The position numbers and the translations under genes are program-made. Below, piece after piece: positions 1 through 63,400 of a stretch of 64,000 bases of DNA. The notes under the pieces are model-generated. The model ran no database searches. It saw only the letters and a list, made by a program, of their open reading frames with translations, and had not been told where the DNA came from. Source of the DNA: Monoplex corrugatus (Eukaryota; Mollusca; Gastropoda; Littorinimorpha; Ranellidae); the NCBI GenBank assembly GCA_030674185.1, contig CM060307.1, forward strand, positions 52,167,199 to 52,231,198, in the 5' to 3' direction. The first letter of the stretch is position 1. Each line of letters starts with the position of its first letter.

Positions 1-170
1 ATCCACTTTACCTGATCACATGCCATGTCACACCCTCTCTTACTCCACGTTTGCCAATATCACCCAGCACACGCGCTGCCTCTTGTTTACATTGGAGACC
101 ACTTTGTTCGAATTCAGATATGAGAACGTGTGTGATTCCTCCTCTCCCAGCCCCTACTTTATATCAACTC

Positions 171-187
171 TGTGTGTGTGTGTGTGT

Positions 188-247
<60 letters not shown>

Positions 248-345
248 CGTGCGTGTGTGTGTGCGTGCGTGCGTGTGTGTGCGTGCGTGCAAGTGTGTGT
301 GCGCGTTTAGTGTGCGTATGTGTGTGTGTGTGTGTATGTGGACTG
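171..345 (+). repeat. (GT)n microsatellite with GC-rich interruptions
   Basis: Nearly pure GT from 171 to 242, then GT mixed with GTGC to about 337. Long apparent frames here are translations of the repeat. Confidence 0.95.
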
Positions 346-460
346 CGTTATTTGAGTATCACTGAAAGGATGCAGGTTCTCGTTTTCCATTTCCACGTAT
401 TGTTTGTTGTTTTGTTTGAAGAGCTTAAATGTGTGCTCAGATTAATCATATTATGGTTCA

Positions 461-469
461 CACACACAC

Positions 470-540
<71 letters not shown>

Positions 541-565
541 GCAATGCACGCACGCACACACACAC
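461..565 (+). repeat. (CA)n microsatellite
   Basis: CA repeat with a short CACCCCACAC interruption at its start and CGCA variants at its end. Together with the GT array at 171 it forms a large inverted pair. Confidence 0.95.
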
Positions 566-778
566 CCGGCGTACCCCTCCCTGCGCTCCTCTTCCACCCA
601 TCACAGCGAGACTCTTGGACTCGTTAGGCCATCAATAAATGAAAGGGTTTCCGATTCTTGTTGTGGTCGTTGTGATGGATGTATCGATCATTGTGAATGT
701 GAGAAAAAAAATTGTGTTGAATATCCGTAATAAAAATATCAAAAGAGGACATGTGTCAGCTTGAGCTTGTGTGGCGTG

Positions 779-2010
<1,232 letters not shown>

Positions 2011-3080
2011 GGTGCAAATTCATATTGTTTATATCCCAGCCGACTACAAGAACCATATGAGAGCTAACACCACGTCAAAAACGACAACCAGGTTGAGATA
2101 AAAGACAACAGTTAAAAACCATGCTCACTGTTTAACCTTGCAAGTCTAAAATGTAATTAAAGAAAACCATAGCCAGACACAAAATAATATCAGGTGAAAT
2201 CTATTGGTCTCTTGTAGAAACTGGAAAATTGCATCAGCAGGGATGTCTCGGAAGAGGTTCTTTCTTCTTCGGGAACTCCCTTCAGCTCGGGGCAATTGAA
2301 AACCCCCTTGCTACTGTTTAATCCCTTGTGTGGAGAAATTTTAATTCCATGGTCCACCAACATTGATGCTTTCTGCAGATGCTTAGACTGTCTTTTTGTC
2401 TTTACACTCAGCACGGTAATCTCCATTTTGGCACTTTTGTGTTGTTGTTTGTTGTTGTTGTTGTTGTATTCGAGTTGCCAATGAGGGCCTGAAATCCCTT
2501 GTGTGTTCCTAAGGGCCTCAGAGGTTTATCGTCATTTGTTCCTCCCACGATCAGCCACGCTGCCCAGAAGCCTGTCTCTTACCGAACTTCAGCGTCTGAA
2601 TCCGAGTCACCATCATAATTCTCTCTATTCTTTTATGTTGTATTTAATTTACTTATGAGCGTAGGCTCAACAATGGCACAAATTTGTCGGTCGCCCCAGG
2701 AGAGCTGTCCTGCTGGGGAAGGACAATGGATGGCCGATCTCTTGGCGTCCGTCCGCCTGGAACCATCTCGCATAAATCCAGACAGTGTACTTTCACGACT
2801 GACTAATGTGCGACCACCCATCCCAGGGCCAAGTTACTCAAGGTCGGGATTACGGGCTGCTTACGGCAACCACTCATGAATATGAAGATTGTGACGATCA
2901 AAATAGAAATGAAGGTGGAACCCTGCCAGAGGCATCAATTTACACTGTCATGTCTGATCCACTTCACTGCCTTGGTTATCAGGACTGTCAATAGTCAACA
3001 AAACAAAACTTTTCAACAAGTAGCTCCCCGTTGGCATAGCTCAAGGGACCACTGGGACCTCAAACCTCTCGACCTCAGAC
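2011..3080. other. Intergenic stretch, no gene recognised
   Basis: Unique-looking sequence with only short shadow frames. A motif CCCAGCCGAC..AGAACCATAT occurs near 2036 and again near 3351, suggesting the ends of two copies of one unrecognised repeat. Confidence 0.4.
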
Positions 3081-3545
3081 ATTAGACGCAAGAGTCAGAT
3101 GGCATAGGGATAGAAATAGACAGACGACAGAGTCGGTAGAAAGAGCAATAGAGACAGAGTACAGAGTCAAAGTCAGGGGACGTAAGGTTAGAGAAGACTC
3201 AGAGGCAGTGGCAGTAGGGTTAGACAGAGACAGCGGAAGTAGAGTTGGAGACAGACACAGATAGAATCAGAGGACATAAGGAAAGAGGAAATAGAAGTTA
3301 GAGACAGGGACAGAATCAGAGATATTGTTATTCTTATTGTTTTTCTTTAGAGCCCAGCCGACAGCGTAGAACCATATCAGGGCTATAACCATTTCAAAAC
3401 GGACATAGGAACAGAGGAAATAGAAGTTGGAATAGAGAGTGACAGAATCAAAAGACGTAGAGACAGAGGCCGTGGGCATAGAAACAGATACCAAGACAGA
3501 AACAGGGGAAGCAGGAAACCAAAGGGCAGGAAGAGAACAATAACG
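3081..3545 (+). repeat. Purine-rich degenerate ACAGAG repeat tract
   Basis: Strong A/G bias with recurring GACAGAG, AGTCAGAG and GGCAGT motifs, without a fixed period. No coding potential. Confidence 0.6.
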
Positions 3546-3568
3546 CCGAGAGCTCACCATTAGTAAGC

Positions 3569-3736
3569 ATGTATAGTTCTGACAGTTCACTGTTGTCTGC
3601 AGGTGTTGTTGATGAGCCACGGCTGAATCCAGCAAGCCCTTCACCAGCTGCCTTGGAAAGAAGGTATCGCAGATCAGACAGAATCTGCCAGCCCCCTGAT
3701 CATTACAGTTCTTTTGACCTTAGAAATCAGACGCAC
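3569..3736 (+). pseudogene. Possible retrotransposon polyprotein C-terminal remnant
   Basis: An open stretch encodes [12 protein letters not shown] then [20 protein letters not shown]. An RRS-R-PD-Y motif like this is common at the C-terminus of LTR retrotransposon integrases. There is no catalytic domain nearby, so this is a weak call. Confidence 0.25.
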
Positions 3737-3903
3737 CAGGCAAAAAAAAAAATCAAGAACAGAAATATTAGAGCCATTTTTCTTCCTCCACATGCTGTAG
3801 GCATAGGATTTGTCAGGGGCCGGCAGTACCAGGTACAAGACTTTTGCATCTGTCTCTGTGTGCGCACGTGTATGTGCGCGCGCACGTGTGTATGTGAACA
3901 CGT

Positions 3904-3927
3904 GTGTGTATGTGTACATGTGTGTGT

Positions 3928-4003
<76 letters not shown>
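3904..4003 (+). repeat. (GT)n microsatellite
   Basis: GT repeat following a mixed GTGTAT/GCGCGC stretch from about 3855. Confidence 0.95.
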
Positions 4004-4006
<3 letters not shown>

Positions 4007-4144
4007 CGAATGCGAAATGTTTTACTGTGTTACGCTTTCAGCCCATTCACAAAGAAACGTAGGGGTTTGGGTGGGTACGATGGAGATAGCACTTCGCGAC
4101 ATGGAAAGCAGATCACAGCATTGCGATACGTACAATGTATATAA

Positions 4145-7100
4145 ATAACTATGGCAGGAGCAATGAATCTTCTCAAATGTCACTGCCAATGGTGGACCCA
4201 GACATTAAAAATTCTCTTTGTCGACAGAGTTATCTCCCTACCTTCACAAAAATTACAATGGCGTCCTTCCAAATCCTTTTTCACTTCTTTAGAGTATTAG
4301 TATTTGCTGTGCAGCTGTCACATCTGAATTATCTTCGTCAGGCAAACGTTTGCTGACACCTGAAGTACTTTTGTTCCTGATCCTGCTTTTTGCCTCAGTC
4401 TCATTTTCCACAACGCTACATGATATATAGGGCGTTGTTTTGAGTTCAGAATGTGTGACGGTTTCTTCAATGCATCAAGATCATCGCGATATCGATCTTA
4501 AAAGCTGTGCGTTGTAATCAACGGTCATTCCTTCATCTAGCACATGTTAGCTAACATTTTCATCATTCGCTGTCTGATTGTGGGTCTGTAACACAGTGTA
4601 ACCATGGACTGACACACCAGTTCAGTGGGACATGCTTTGTTTCAACATAACAAATCAATAAAGTAATACAACTAAAACTATTCAGATTAAAACAACCCCT
4701 CCACCACCATCACACCAAAAACAAAAACAAAAAAGTAAATGAAATGTGTAATATTGACAAAACTTGACCTGGAAGCAACTTTGTTTTAATATGAAAATGT
4801 GCGAGGTACTTCATCACTAAAGCTATGAAAGCGATTAAGTTCCCTTTAATCTGTTAAGGTGACACTTTTGTTCACAACATCTGACCAGGACCTTTCAGCA
4901 AGCCAAAAGAACCAAAAGAGTAGTCCTCCAATGAATCCCTGCTCACCGTGGAATACCAGGAAACGAGACGATGGAAAAGCTAACAAAAAAGAAGAGCCAA
5001 ACCAGTCGCCATAGTGCAACGGACTACCGATTGGAAGGTTATGGGTTGGAATCCCCATCAGTCTCTTCAAAAATCACTGTGGGAGTTTTCTGCTCTGACT
5101 GGCTAATACCCAGAGTTAAGCGTGCTCTATGGGCTCATTGGAAAGACTGGGACCACACAATCGAGTCTCATCCACTTCACAGGTGCGTCATGGGGGTGTT
5201 GGTCAAATCTTCTGACCAGCACCGCAGGTGTCTGTATTTCTCTGGCCTGGTTAACGCCAGGATATATTATGATAGTAAGCGTAGAGTACAGCCCTGTCAC
5301 ACAGTCTCAGTCCTAGATGGAGCTCCATCATGATTATCATCCCCATCGACATCATCATTATGGCATTATAAAAACTGTGGCAGCTTCTGCGGCCATCAAG
5401 GTGGCCTAGGAAATGAAACAGAAAACAAACAAACAAACAAAAACCAGGTGAGCACAAAGGTAACCTCCCTGAGTGCGATGATCTTTACAAAAAACAAAAA
5501 CAAACAAAAAAAAGCCCTGGAAGATTAATCAGACAACAGTGTCATCTACAGGGAAAAGAGGAGCATTACCAGATCACTTCTTAAAATTGACAGCAGCAGG
5601 TAGTTCTGACGACTCTGCGCCGGCCATAACTGGATTAACGCCCATATGAACTGCAAGTTCAAACTGACACCTTCACCCCAACCTGCCCCTGCGGTCAAGA
5701 GGACTAGACAGCTGACCATACTCGTATATTGCAGCGATACTAGTAGGAACTCTGAGAAAAACAACAACAACAACAAACAAACAAAGCTTGCCACATTCAT
5801 CGTCATATTGACGATGGACAAGGAAGATGTTCACAGTTTCAGTTTCAGTTTAAATTTCCCAAGAAACGTCATCTTCATGCTTTGGTTGAAATGCATATTC
5901 ATTGATGCTATTGATGTCATGTGATGGAGAAGATCCAAAATGATCATTGCATAAGCTACAAATCTGCACGTAAACCCTATGAGCTCGTAGGGTCTTGAGG
6001 TCCTAGCTAGAGTATCATCTATTAATGGAACAGTCTAGGCTGAATTGTAGTGAAATATATATGTCTGCAGTTGCAATGTTAAAAAAGTTAAAACAACGTG
6101 GAAATGGATGAAAACACACCCAGACTCCCAGTATGAACTGACTGCACCGATATCCTACACAGCTGTATCTTATGCATTCACGACTCAACAACAGTCCACA
6201 CCTTTGACCTTGAGTTCTTGAAGATCTTTTCATAAACAGCTGAGAAAAAAATTGCTGACCCATTTTTTCACAAACACACGCAGACACATACGCATATTTC
6301 CACCTCCAGTCTCTCTCTCTCTCTCTCTTCTTTTAAAGATTTAAAACTGCAAAAAGTTATGGATGTGTTTGGTTGGTCGAAACAAAGAAACATAGGATGA
6401 TTAAACCATACTGATATTCTCTCTTTTATGTCATGTAGATGATAAAACACAGGTGATCTCGAAAACAACCCGAGGTCAGTAAAACTTTAATACCTTACTG
6501 GATGTTGATATTGAATTATGTGCGCCAATTATTGTGATATTATTGGCTCATGATTCTCAGGCTGAGTTATGATGAGATAATTAAATATATTTCAACGATC
6601 TTGTAGTTGTGACCTTTGAATAGTCCCAAAGTCGATCAGACTTCTGTAGATAATGATGACGCTGACGTTCACACAAATGACAACCCTTATGATTAAAAAA
6701 AAAGTTTTCATATGTGACTTGACTGTTTCTGTGACAATCGTTCAGATCGCCCACATACCTAAAGTGATGCACCAGAAATCAAAATAATCAAGTTATAAAC
6801 GGTTGAAACAATTCCATTTGAAATTCTAGCTGTTCACAAGACAGTCCGGATTTTATGCTTCTCAAGGTCCTTGTGTGAGATTGGATGGGGAAGTGGTAGT
6901 GCTGGTTTGTGTTAGTATGTGTACATTTTCGGGAACGTTACGGAATTAGTGTGTGTGTGTGTGTGTGTGTTCGCGTGTGAAATCTATGATCTTTTTAGTC
7001 TGTTTTGTTTCGGCTGCTGCCAAAGACGTTATAAATAGAACTGCTGCAAGTATGCAGTACTGTTGTTAGCCGTAACGTTTAGATGTCGTAAAACGCAAGT

Positions 7101-7254
7101 TTTCCGTGCTGTTGCAATAACCATCTATTTCAATCCAGAAGAACATAACAATAATCCAATTGTTAAAAGATTAGTCGATTAAGAAAATTTGTGCAAGAAC
7201 CGTCTGGGGAAATGTCGCCACACAGTACAAGTCGTAATATAGGTGTGGATCGAT
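4145..7254. other. Intergenic stretch upstream of ERCC3
   Basis: Apart from the SINE at 5003-5362 and small CT and GT runs (around 6310 and 6950), no gene, RNA or element was recognised. Frames are short and without family likeness. Confidence 0.4.
5003..5362 (+). mobile_element. tRNA-derived SINE with ATC-rich tail, upstream of ERCC3
   Basis: Box A-like TAGTGCAACGG (5012-5022) and box B-like GGGTTGGAATCC (5043-5054), a body of about 250 bp, and a tail of ATCATGATTATCATC repeats. Simple 3-bp tails of this kind are usual for SINEs. Confidence 0.55.
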
Positions 7255-7309
7255 TTCAGGCCAGTTTGCTCACTTCCGCTCGTGTGCACATTCTGTTTTT
7301 ATGCTGGTC
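7255..7309 (+). promoter_or_regulatory. Probable ERCC3 5' UTR/proximal promoter
   Basis: This is the sequence just upstream of the proposed ERCC3 start. It carries a CACTTCCGCTCG stretch that contains an ETS-type core (ACTTCCG on the + strand), common in housekeeping promoters. No TATA box is obvious. The assignment depends on exon 1 being correct. Confidence 0.3.
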
Positions 7310-36211
<28,902 letters not shown>

Positions 36212-37435
36212 ACTTCTACATGTGTGCATTTGAAAGCGAAAGGAAGAGTGTGGTATTTCCAAGTTTACATTTGCGTTTATCAGGGGCTTTGTGCGCCACA
36301 AGCATACTTCAGTTTTGTTTGCCAAATCATCAAAATCGTAATTCTCACTGGACTGCCCTCATCAATACAATGACAACAGAGTATTTGTTTTTGAACCAGT
36401 GGTTGTGTAAGAAACGTTTTATTAACATCAAGAGATAAAGCTATAAAGTCATCCTGCTCTTTTTGATAATGTGACCTACGAATAGACTTCTTCACGGTGC
36501 TCTGGGTGTAGTTTTGGAGAGATTGAAAATCCAGTCTTCATAGCTGTGGGCTTTTTTCAAATTTTGTATTTCTGCCTTACTGATCTTATGAACACTGCAG
36601 AAAAGGGCCCCAAGAGTGTCTTGTAGATGATGGTTCAATTCAAAGTACAAATGCTGATCTGTGCAAGGTGAATTTTATGTAGATGGGTCATCTAGGTAGA
36701 ACCATCTTCAGTGGATCAGAATGTCAAAGAAGGTAAGCTGTCTGTTCTCCTCCATTTCAACCATGACTGAATATATGTGGTAGGCCTATGCTCCCAGTTA
36801 CGTGTTTTTTTTGTTTTGTTTTTGTTTAAACTTTATGATCTACTGTAATTATTCCAAGCTAAAGGAAATGAGCTTAAAATTACTTAAAAATAGCAATTTA
36901 TGACAAATTTTGTTACTTAAGAGCCTAGATATATTGAGATGTGTTAAGCAGTGACTAACTAGAAAATTAAAAAAAAAATTAAAAAGAAAACCAATTGTAA
37001 AGTAGGACAAAACAGCATCCTTCAATTTAAGGAGCATGTCATGTCTGTCTATATAATAATCCAGTACAGTATAATGATGAATTGCCAGAGATACAGAATG
37101 AATGAATGGTCTGGTGCCAGTGAATGAATGAATGCTGTGTCAGTGAATGACATGAATCTGGAGCCAATTAAAGAATGACTGGATCTCCTTGCCAGTAAAT
37201 GAATTGGACAGAATGCAGCGATGTGATGTGTGTGATGATAGAGAGAAATCTTGAGGCTCAGTTTCAGAGATTGCCCTTTGGTTTGGGTTTTGACTCCCAG
37301 ACTATTTGAGGATAAGATGAAACTTTAAAAAAAAAATTAAAAAATCAATTCACTCAAAGGAGTTACCTAAAGTCCCCATTCTGTGTATAAACTCCACACA
37401 AATGCACACAACTGCATACAATGTTTACACTAAGC
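36212..37435. other. Convergent 3' region between ERCC3 and ATP5F1B
   Basis: Contains the ERCC3 3' UTR; no canonical AATAAA was seen on the + strand, only ATTAAA-like sites in A-rich runs. A short GAATGAAT-rich tract lies near 37095-37150. No gene recognised. Confidence 0.5.
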
Positions 37436-37441
37436 TTTATT
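37436..37441 (-). terminator. AATAAA polyadenylation signal of ATP5F1B
   Basis: The - strand reads AATAAA about 220 nt downstream of the ATP5F1B stop codon. It is the first canonical signal after that stop, and no coding sequence lies between them. Confidence 0.6.
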
Positions 37442-37661
37442 TCCAAGTTTTTGTGTAAATTAAAACGAACTTCCACTATCAGCTTTCTCTCTCTCAACAG
37501 GTATCACTAGGAAATTAAATCATTTGAAGTCCAAATAGTCGCACATTCATCTTGAACCAAGAAGACCTAACAGCCACTGGTCCTACAATAGCATTTGTCC
37601 AACACAGCTTAACAACACTGGGGAAGGGGATGCCAATGATGCTATGAACTAAAAGGCGTGT

Positions 37662-59645
<21,984 letters not shown>

Positions 59646-61694
59646 CTGTAAAATCAATCAGGGGATGAGGATGAAATGCATTTACCACGCAAACAGGTTT
59701 ATTTAACATGCAACCAGTCCTTCAGTTAAGAGCATTTCAGGCTTTTAAAACAAATCCGTACCTAAAAAGGTATAAGCACGTCTTATCTGTTCACTAAAAC
59801 ACATGCAACTACTGTTCCCTACTAAACACTGCACTATTCTTTCTCACACATATATATGAAAAAAGAAAATGATGCATAAAGTTTACACTGTGCTAATAAG
59901 GTAATGCAGATGACAGTCAGTAATCATCTGAAAAGACTGATCTATGGGCTTAATTTTATAAAACTGACCTTCCCCTGGAGGTGGAGCAATTGATCAAAAA
60001 GAATTTCCAGAGCTAAAGAGATAACTGGGTAACAAAGGAGGTTGACAGCTGAAGTAACAAACAGCCCTTGACCAGGGACAAACCTTAAAATAACCAAATT
60101 AAGTTTGCTAAAAGTTTCATAACTAGATGTAGCATCAAACCAAAATAAGGAACAATCTACTTCCATGTTCACTTGGACAAAAAAAAAGTTTGTGAATGAT
60201 GCTGCACTTAACTTCTTTTCCCAAATCAAAGCCAAATCCATGAATTCTATTTCTACATTCAGAAATTATTTTATTGAATGGCAAAACATATGGGAGAGAA
60301 AAAATTGTTTACATTTTTATGATTTTACCTTTTATAGCATTTACTCATGTGCTGTCTTTGCTTTGCTGCCATGTTCATATCCTTAAGAACTAACTGTGAC
60401 CACTACCTCCAAAGACCATTCTGACGGTCAAAAGGAGGCTACACCAGAACAAAAATGGCTGTACTTGCCTGTGATCATTTAATTCCCATCCAGTATTCAC
60501 CTAGCCTGACTTGCCTATGATCAGTTAATTTCCATCACAATGACAGGAAATTTTCACAAAATCTATAGCATCATACAATATGATTAAACGCTTGCTCTGG
60601 GCATCACAACATGTGATGTGATCTGATGCTACAGAGTTAAGACTTTTGCGCATATCTATATATATACATAATTTGCGTGTATATGGCTCATTCTCAGAAA
60701 AGGTGTACCAAAAGTGGGACATACACAGACAAAAATAAAAGTGCTTCAGATCTGAAATACTTGACAGTTTTGTAAAGTATAGTATGTAAACTCTGCAATC
60801 AAGCCAAAAAAAAGATAGTTCTTTGTCAGATATTTTGTATGTAGGGGGTCAAACGCAGCAAGATGCACATAAATTACTCGCGTAACCGGACACCAAACAG
60901 CACCCAATGTGATCAATAAATCCACTCTAAATAAGATTTCCAAAGATTTGTTTAGCTCAGTATCATGTCATATAACAAACAAACAGAAATAGTTCCCTTT
61001 CATGTGTAAATAAATGAATAAATGAAAACAACACAATGTAGCGACAAACAACAGCTATCAGACGCTTCTGAACATTTACGTTGCAGAAAAAAAACTGTGG
61101 AAATCCAAACTTATTGCTCACTTTTCCTGACTTTTAGATCAGACAATGTTGTTTTTAGTAGAAAATCTGATCTCCAATCCTTTTAATGTGACTGGAGCTA
61201 GATTAGTCCATAAAAACATTACTTTTGTAACATGGAAACCAAACAGGCTGAAGAACACAGTTCTGTGGTTCAAGTACCACATGAATACACAGGCATGCCT
61301 ATCACTTGTTTGATTTGCTCATTAGATACAGCACTTTTGTCCTTTGTGTAATGATGATATAAAGATGAATTCAAAATTCTTATATTCAAGATTAAAAAAA
61401 AAAAGACTTGAGAGAGTGTTCTGTATTAATAGATCTCGTTACACACACACACACAAACACACATGCAGGGAGGCTGTTCAAAACTGTCCACCATCAAGTC
61501 ACTGTCTGAAAGAAAACACAATGCCCCCCCAGAAGGCAACAGGGCTGGAGAATCCACTTTCTCCAGCACTTGATGTGAAGAAACCCAAACTCTCCAGAGT
61601 CTGACCAAACATACATGTCAGTTGACCCCAATTTCAGTTCAAGGCATCAAACTTTTATATCGGTGACAGTCTCATTATTTTATACCACACTTAC

Positions 61695-61999
61695 TATCCT
61701 GGTCACTTTTGCAACCCTTGCAGGCATAATAGCACACAATTGGGTGGACTGTGAGGTGCTCATGGTGCCAATGAGCTGCCTGAATTTCATCCTGAAAAAG
61801 GCAGGCGAAATTTTCTGCAGAATCTAAGACTATGCAGACAGTTGTGCAAGGAAATGGTGGTTTTCTTCAGCTTGTCAAACAGGCTGGTCTGCCAATGAGC
61901 ATGAAATAAGTGCTGTGCCAGGAAAGCCATGTCCATCCTCAGCTGGGACACTAGATCCTTCATGGTGCCTTCCTTCCTCACCAGCCTCTTGCGATCTGC
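61695..61999 (-). pseudogene. Frameshifted exon of a transposase-like invertebrate protein
   Basis: The segment is bounded by an acceptor (TTTTACAG at its start) and a donor-like GATA|GTAAGT at its end. The first part encodes RLVRKEGTMKDLVSQLRMDMAFLAQHLFHAHWQ; after a one-base shift near 61856, the second part encodes LDSAENFACLFQDEIQAAHW then HHEHLTVHPIVCYY and a CxxC. From memory this resembles a family of uncharacterised, multi-copy invertebrate proteins that look DDE-transposase-derived; the family name is not certain. It lies in the 5' intron region of ATP5F1B on the same strand. Confidence 0.55.
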
Positions 62000-62000
62000 C

Positions 62001-63278
62001 TGTAAAATAGCACTTCATTCAGAATCAGGATGCCCCCCTCTTACAATTGTACACATGCACATTCTCACAAGGACAGACACAAAGTACAGTCAGTAAAATC
62101 ATTCTGATTCATGGATAATGGATAATTCCTACAATACTGTAAGATTAAGAGGCTCTCAATTAACCTTACTTTGACACGAAAGAATAGAAAATGAATTAAT
62201 AAACCAGGCATGGTGATCATGTTTCAAGTTTCAAATTTCTGTCCAAAACATAATTCACAAAATTAAAATACATCTGATAGCATAGTTATATGATAGTGTG
62301 CTCTCAGTGTCATAAAAGTTTTCCCACACTGGCCCTATAGTTTCCTCGTTACAATAACAATTTTTTTTTTACATGAAAGAACGGTCCATTTCATTAATAA
62401 AAAACAGGACATAGTTATTATCTTTCAAACTTATGACATGTCAACCCCAAAATCACACTACTGTAAATGAATTATACATCATAGTGCACTATCAGCAACA
62501 CAAGATTAACTTTTTATATTACCTGCTAAGTGTTTAACATGGAAGCAAACAATGGAGTTTTCTGGTTACAACAACATTTTTCTCATTTTTAATGCCTGTT
62601 ATTGTTTTGCTCATAATGTTATCAGCTTCCATTTCAAACAAAAATAATTATTCAACTTTCATAACTTTAAAAAGTTATCTCAGGAAAATTCAATGCATTT
62701 TTGGTTCACAGACCGACAGTTGATCTCTGACCTTATTTTTGTAACAAGAAAGGTAAATGAAATAAAATGAACAGGAAAATGCATTAATGTTTGTCTTTTT
62801 CAATTATTGAAAACCTGATAAATTAACTGAAATGTGTTAGTCAACATACAACATGCAGTATTTAAAAAAAAACACCAAAACTGTCAGATATCTCTTAGAA
62901 ACGCAACAGGGATGCCAGTTTTTTGGTGTCTGTGTTACAGATGTAATGGACCCGTGACAAATCCATCTTGACATGAAAATACTTTGTTTAAAAAGTTACT
63001 AGCTGGCACTCCTTATCAATAAATATGTAAAGACATAACTAAACTGGTTTGCATGTAACAGAGTCCTAAATAAAGTTGAAAACGAAGTGAATTGCCGGTT
63101 GCATGACATCTCATTGTCCATTGTTGCTCATTGAATCTTTCAAGAAGGTTCCACTCCAGTAATCCTCATTGTCAACAAAAATGGGAAATCACTTCGTTAA
63201 AATACAACCAAAAATCCTTGTGAAATACGTTACTTACATTAAAAAGGCAAAATCATAATGAAATAAACCTAAACTTAC
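62001..63278. other. Probable ATP5F1B 5' intron sequence, nothing recognised
   Basis: AT-rich sequence with no convincing exon. The presequence exon was searched for here on the - strand and not found. Confidence 0.4.
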
Positions 63279-63400
63279 CACTCAAAGTTGGCTGGTGCTC
63301 TTCGTCATTTATTTGTTACAAGCGCCACAATGTCAGACACGAAACACGTTTGATCGATGCTGTCGCTAGCGCGCCCAAAATTAAGAAAGAGAGGAAGTTG
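63279..63400 (-). promoter_or_regulatory. Candidate non-coding first exon and CpG-containing promoter of ATP5F1B
   Basis: The - strand has a strong donor (GTG|GTAAGT, exon edge at 63279), preceded by a CpG-containing tract (GGGCGCGCTAGCG, around 63365-63376) that contrasts with the AT-rich surroundings. The only ATG in it opens an 8-codon frame ending in TGA before the donor, so the exon would be 5' UTR. It lies upstream of and collinear with the ATP5F1B exons, which makes it the best candidate for their transcription start. No sequence links it directly to the 59645 exon, and it could belong to another transcript. Confidence 0.4.

Noticed and set aside
20..638. Several frames of 60-150 codons
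   Set aside because: All are translations of GT/CA arrays (VCVCV, THTHT). The same holds for frames over the arrays near 3900, 9860, 16920, 20460, 30540, 49200 and 59300.
59942..60241. 99-codon - strand frame with a good donor (AAG|GTCAGT) as presequence exon
   Set aside because: The donor leaves the wrong phase for the 59645 exon, and the sequence does not resemble a mitochondrial presequence.
60410..60460. Short - strand ATG exon (MVFG, then GTAGTG) as ATP5F1B exon 1
   Set aside because: The phase fits, but a four-residue start with no targeting peptide is implausible and the donor is weak.
63282..63308. ATP5F1B start codon in the 63.3-kb exon
   Set aside because: The ATG opens only eight codons before TGA, and the phase needed to join the 59645 exon has no Met.
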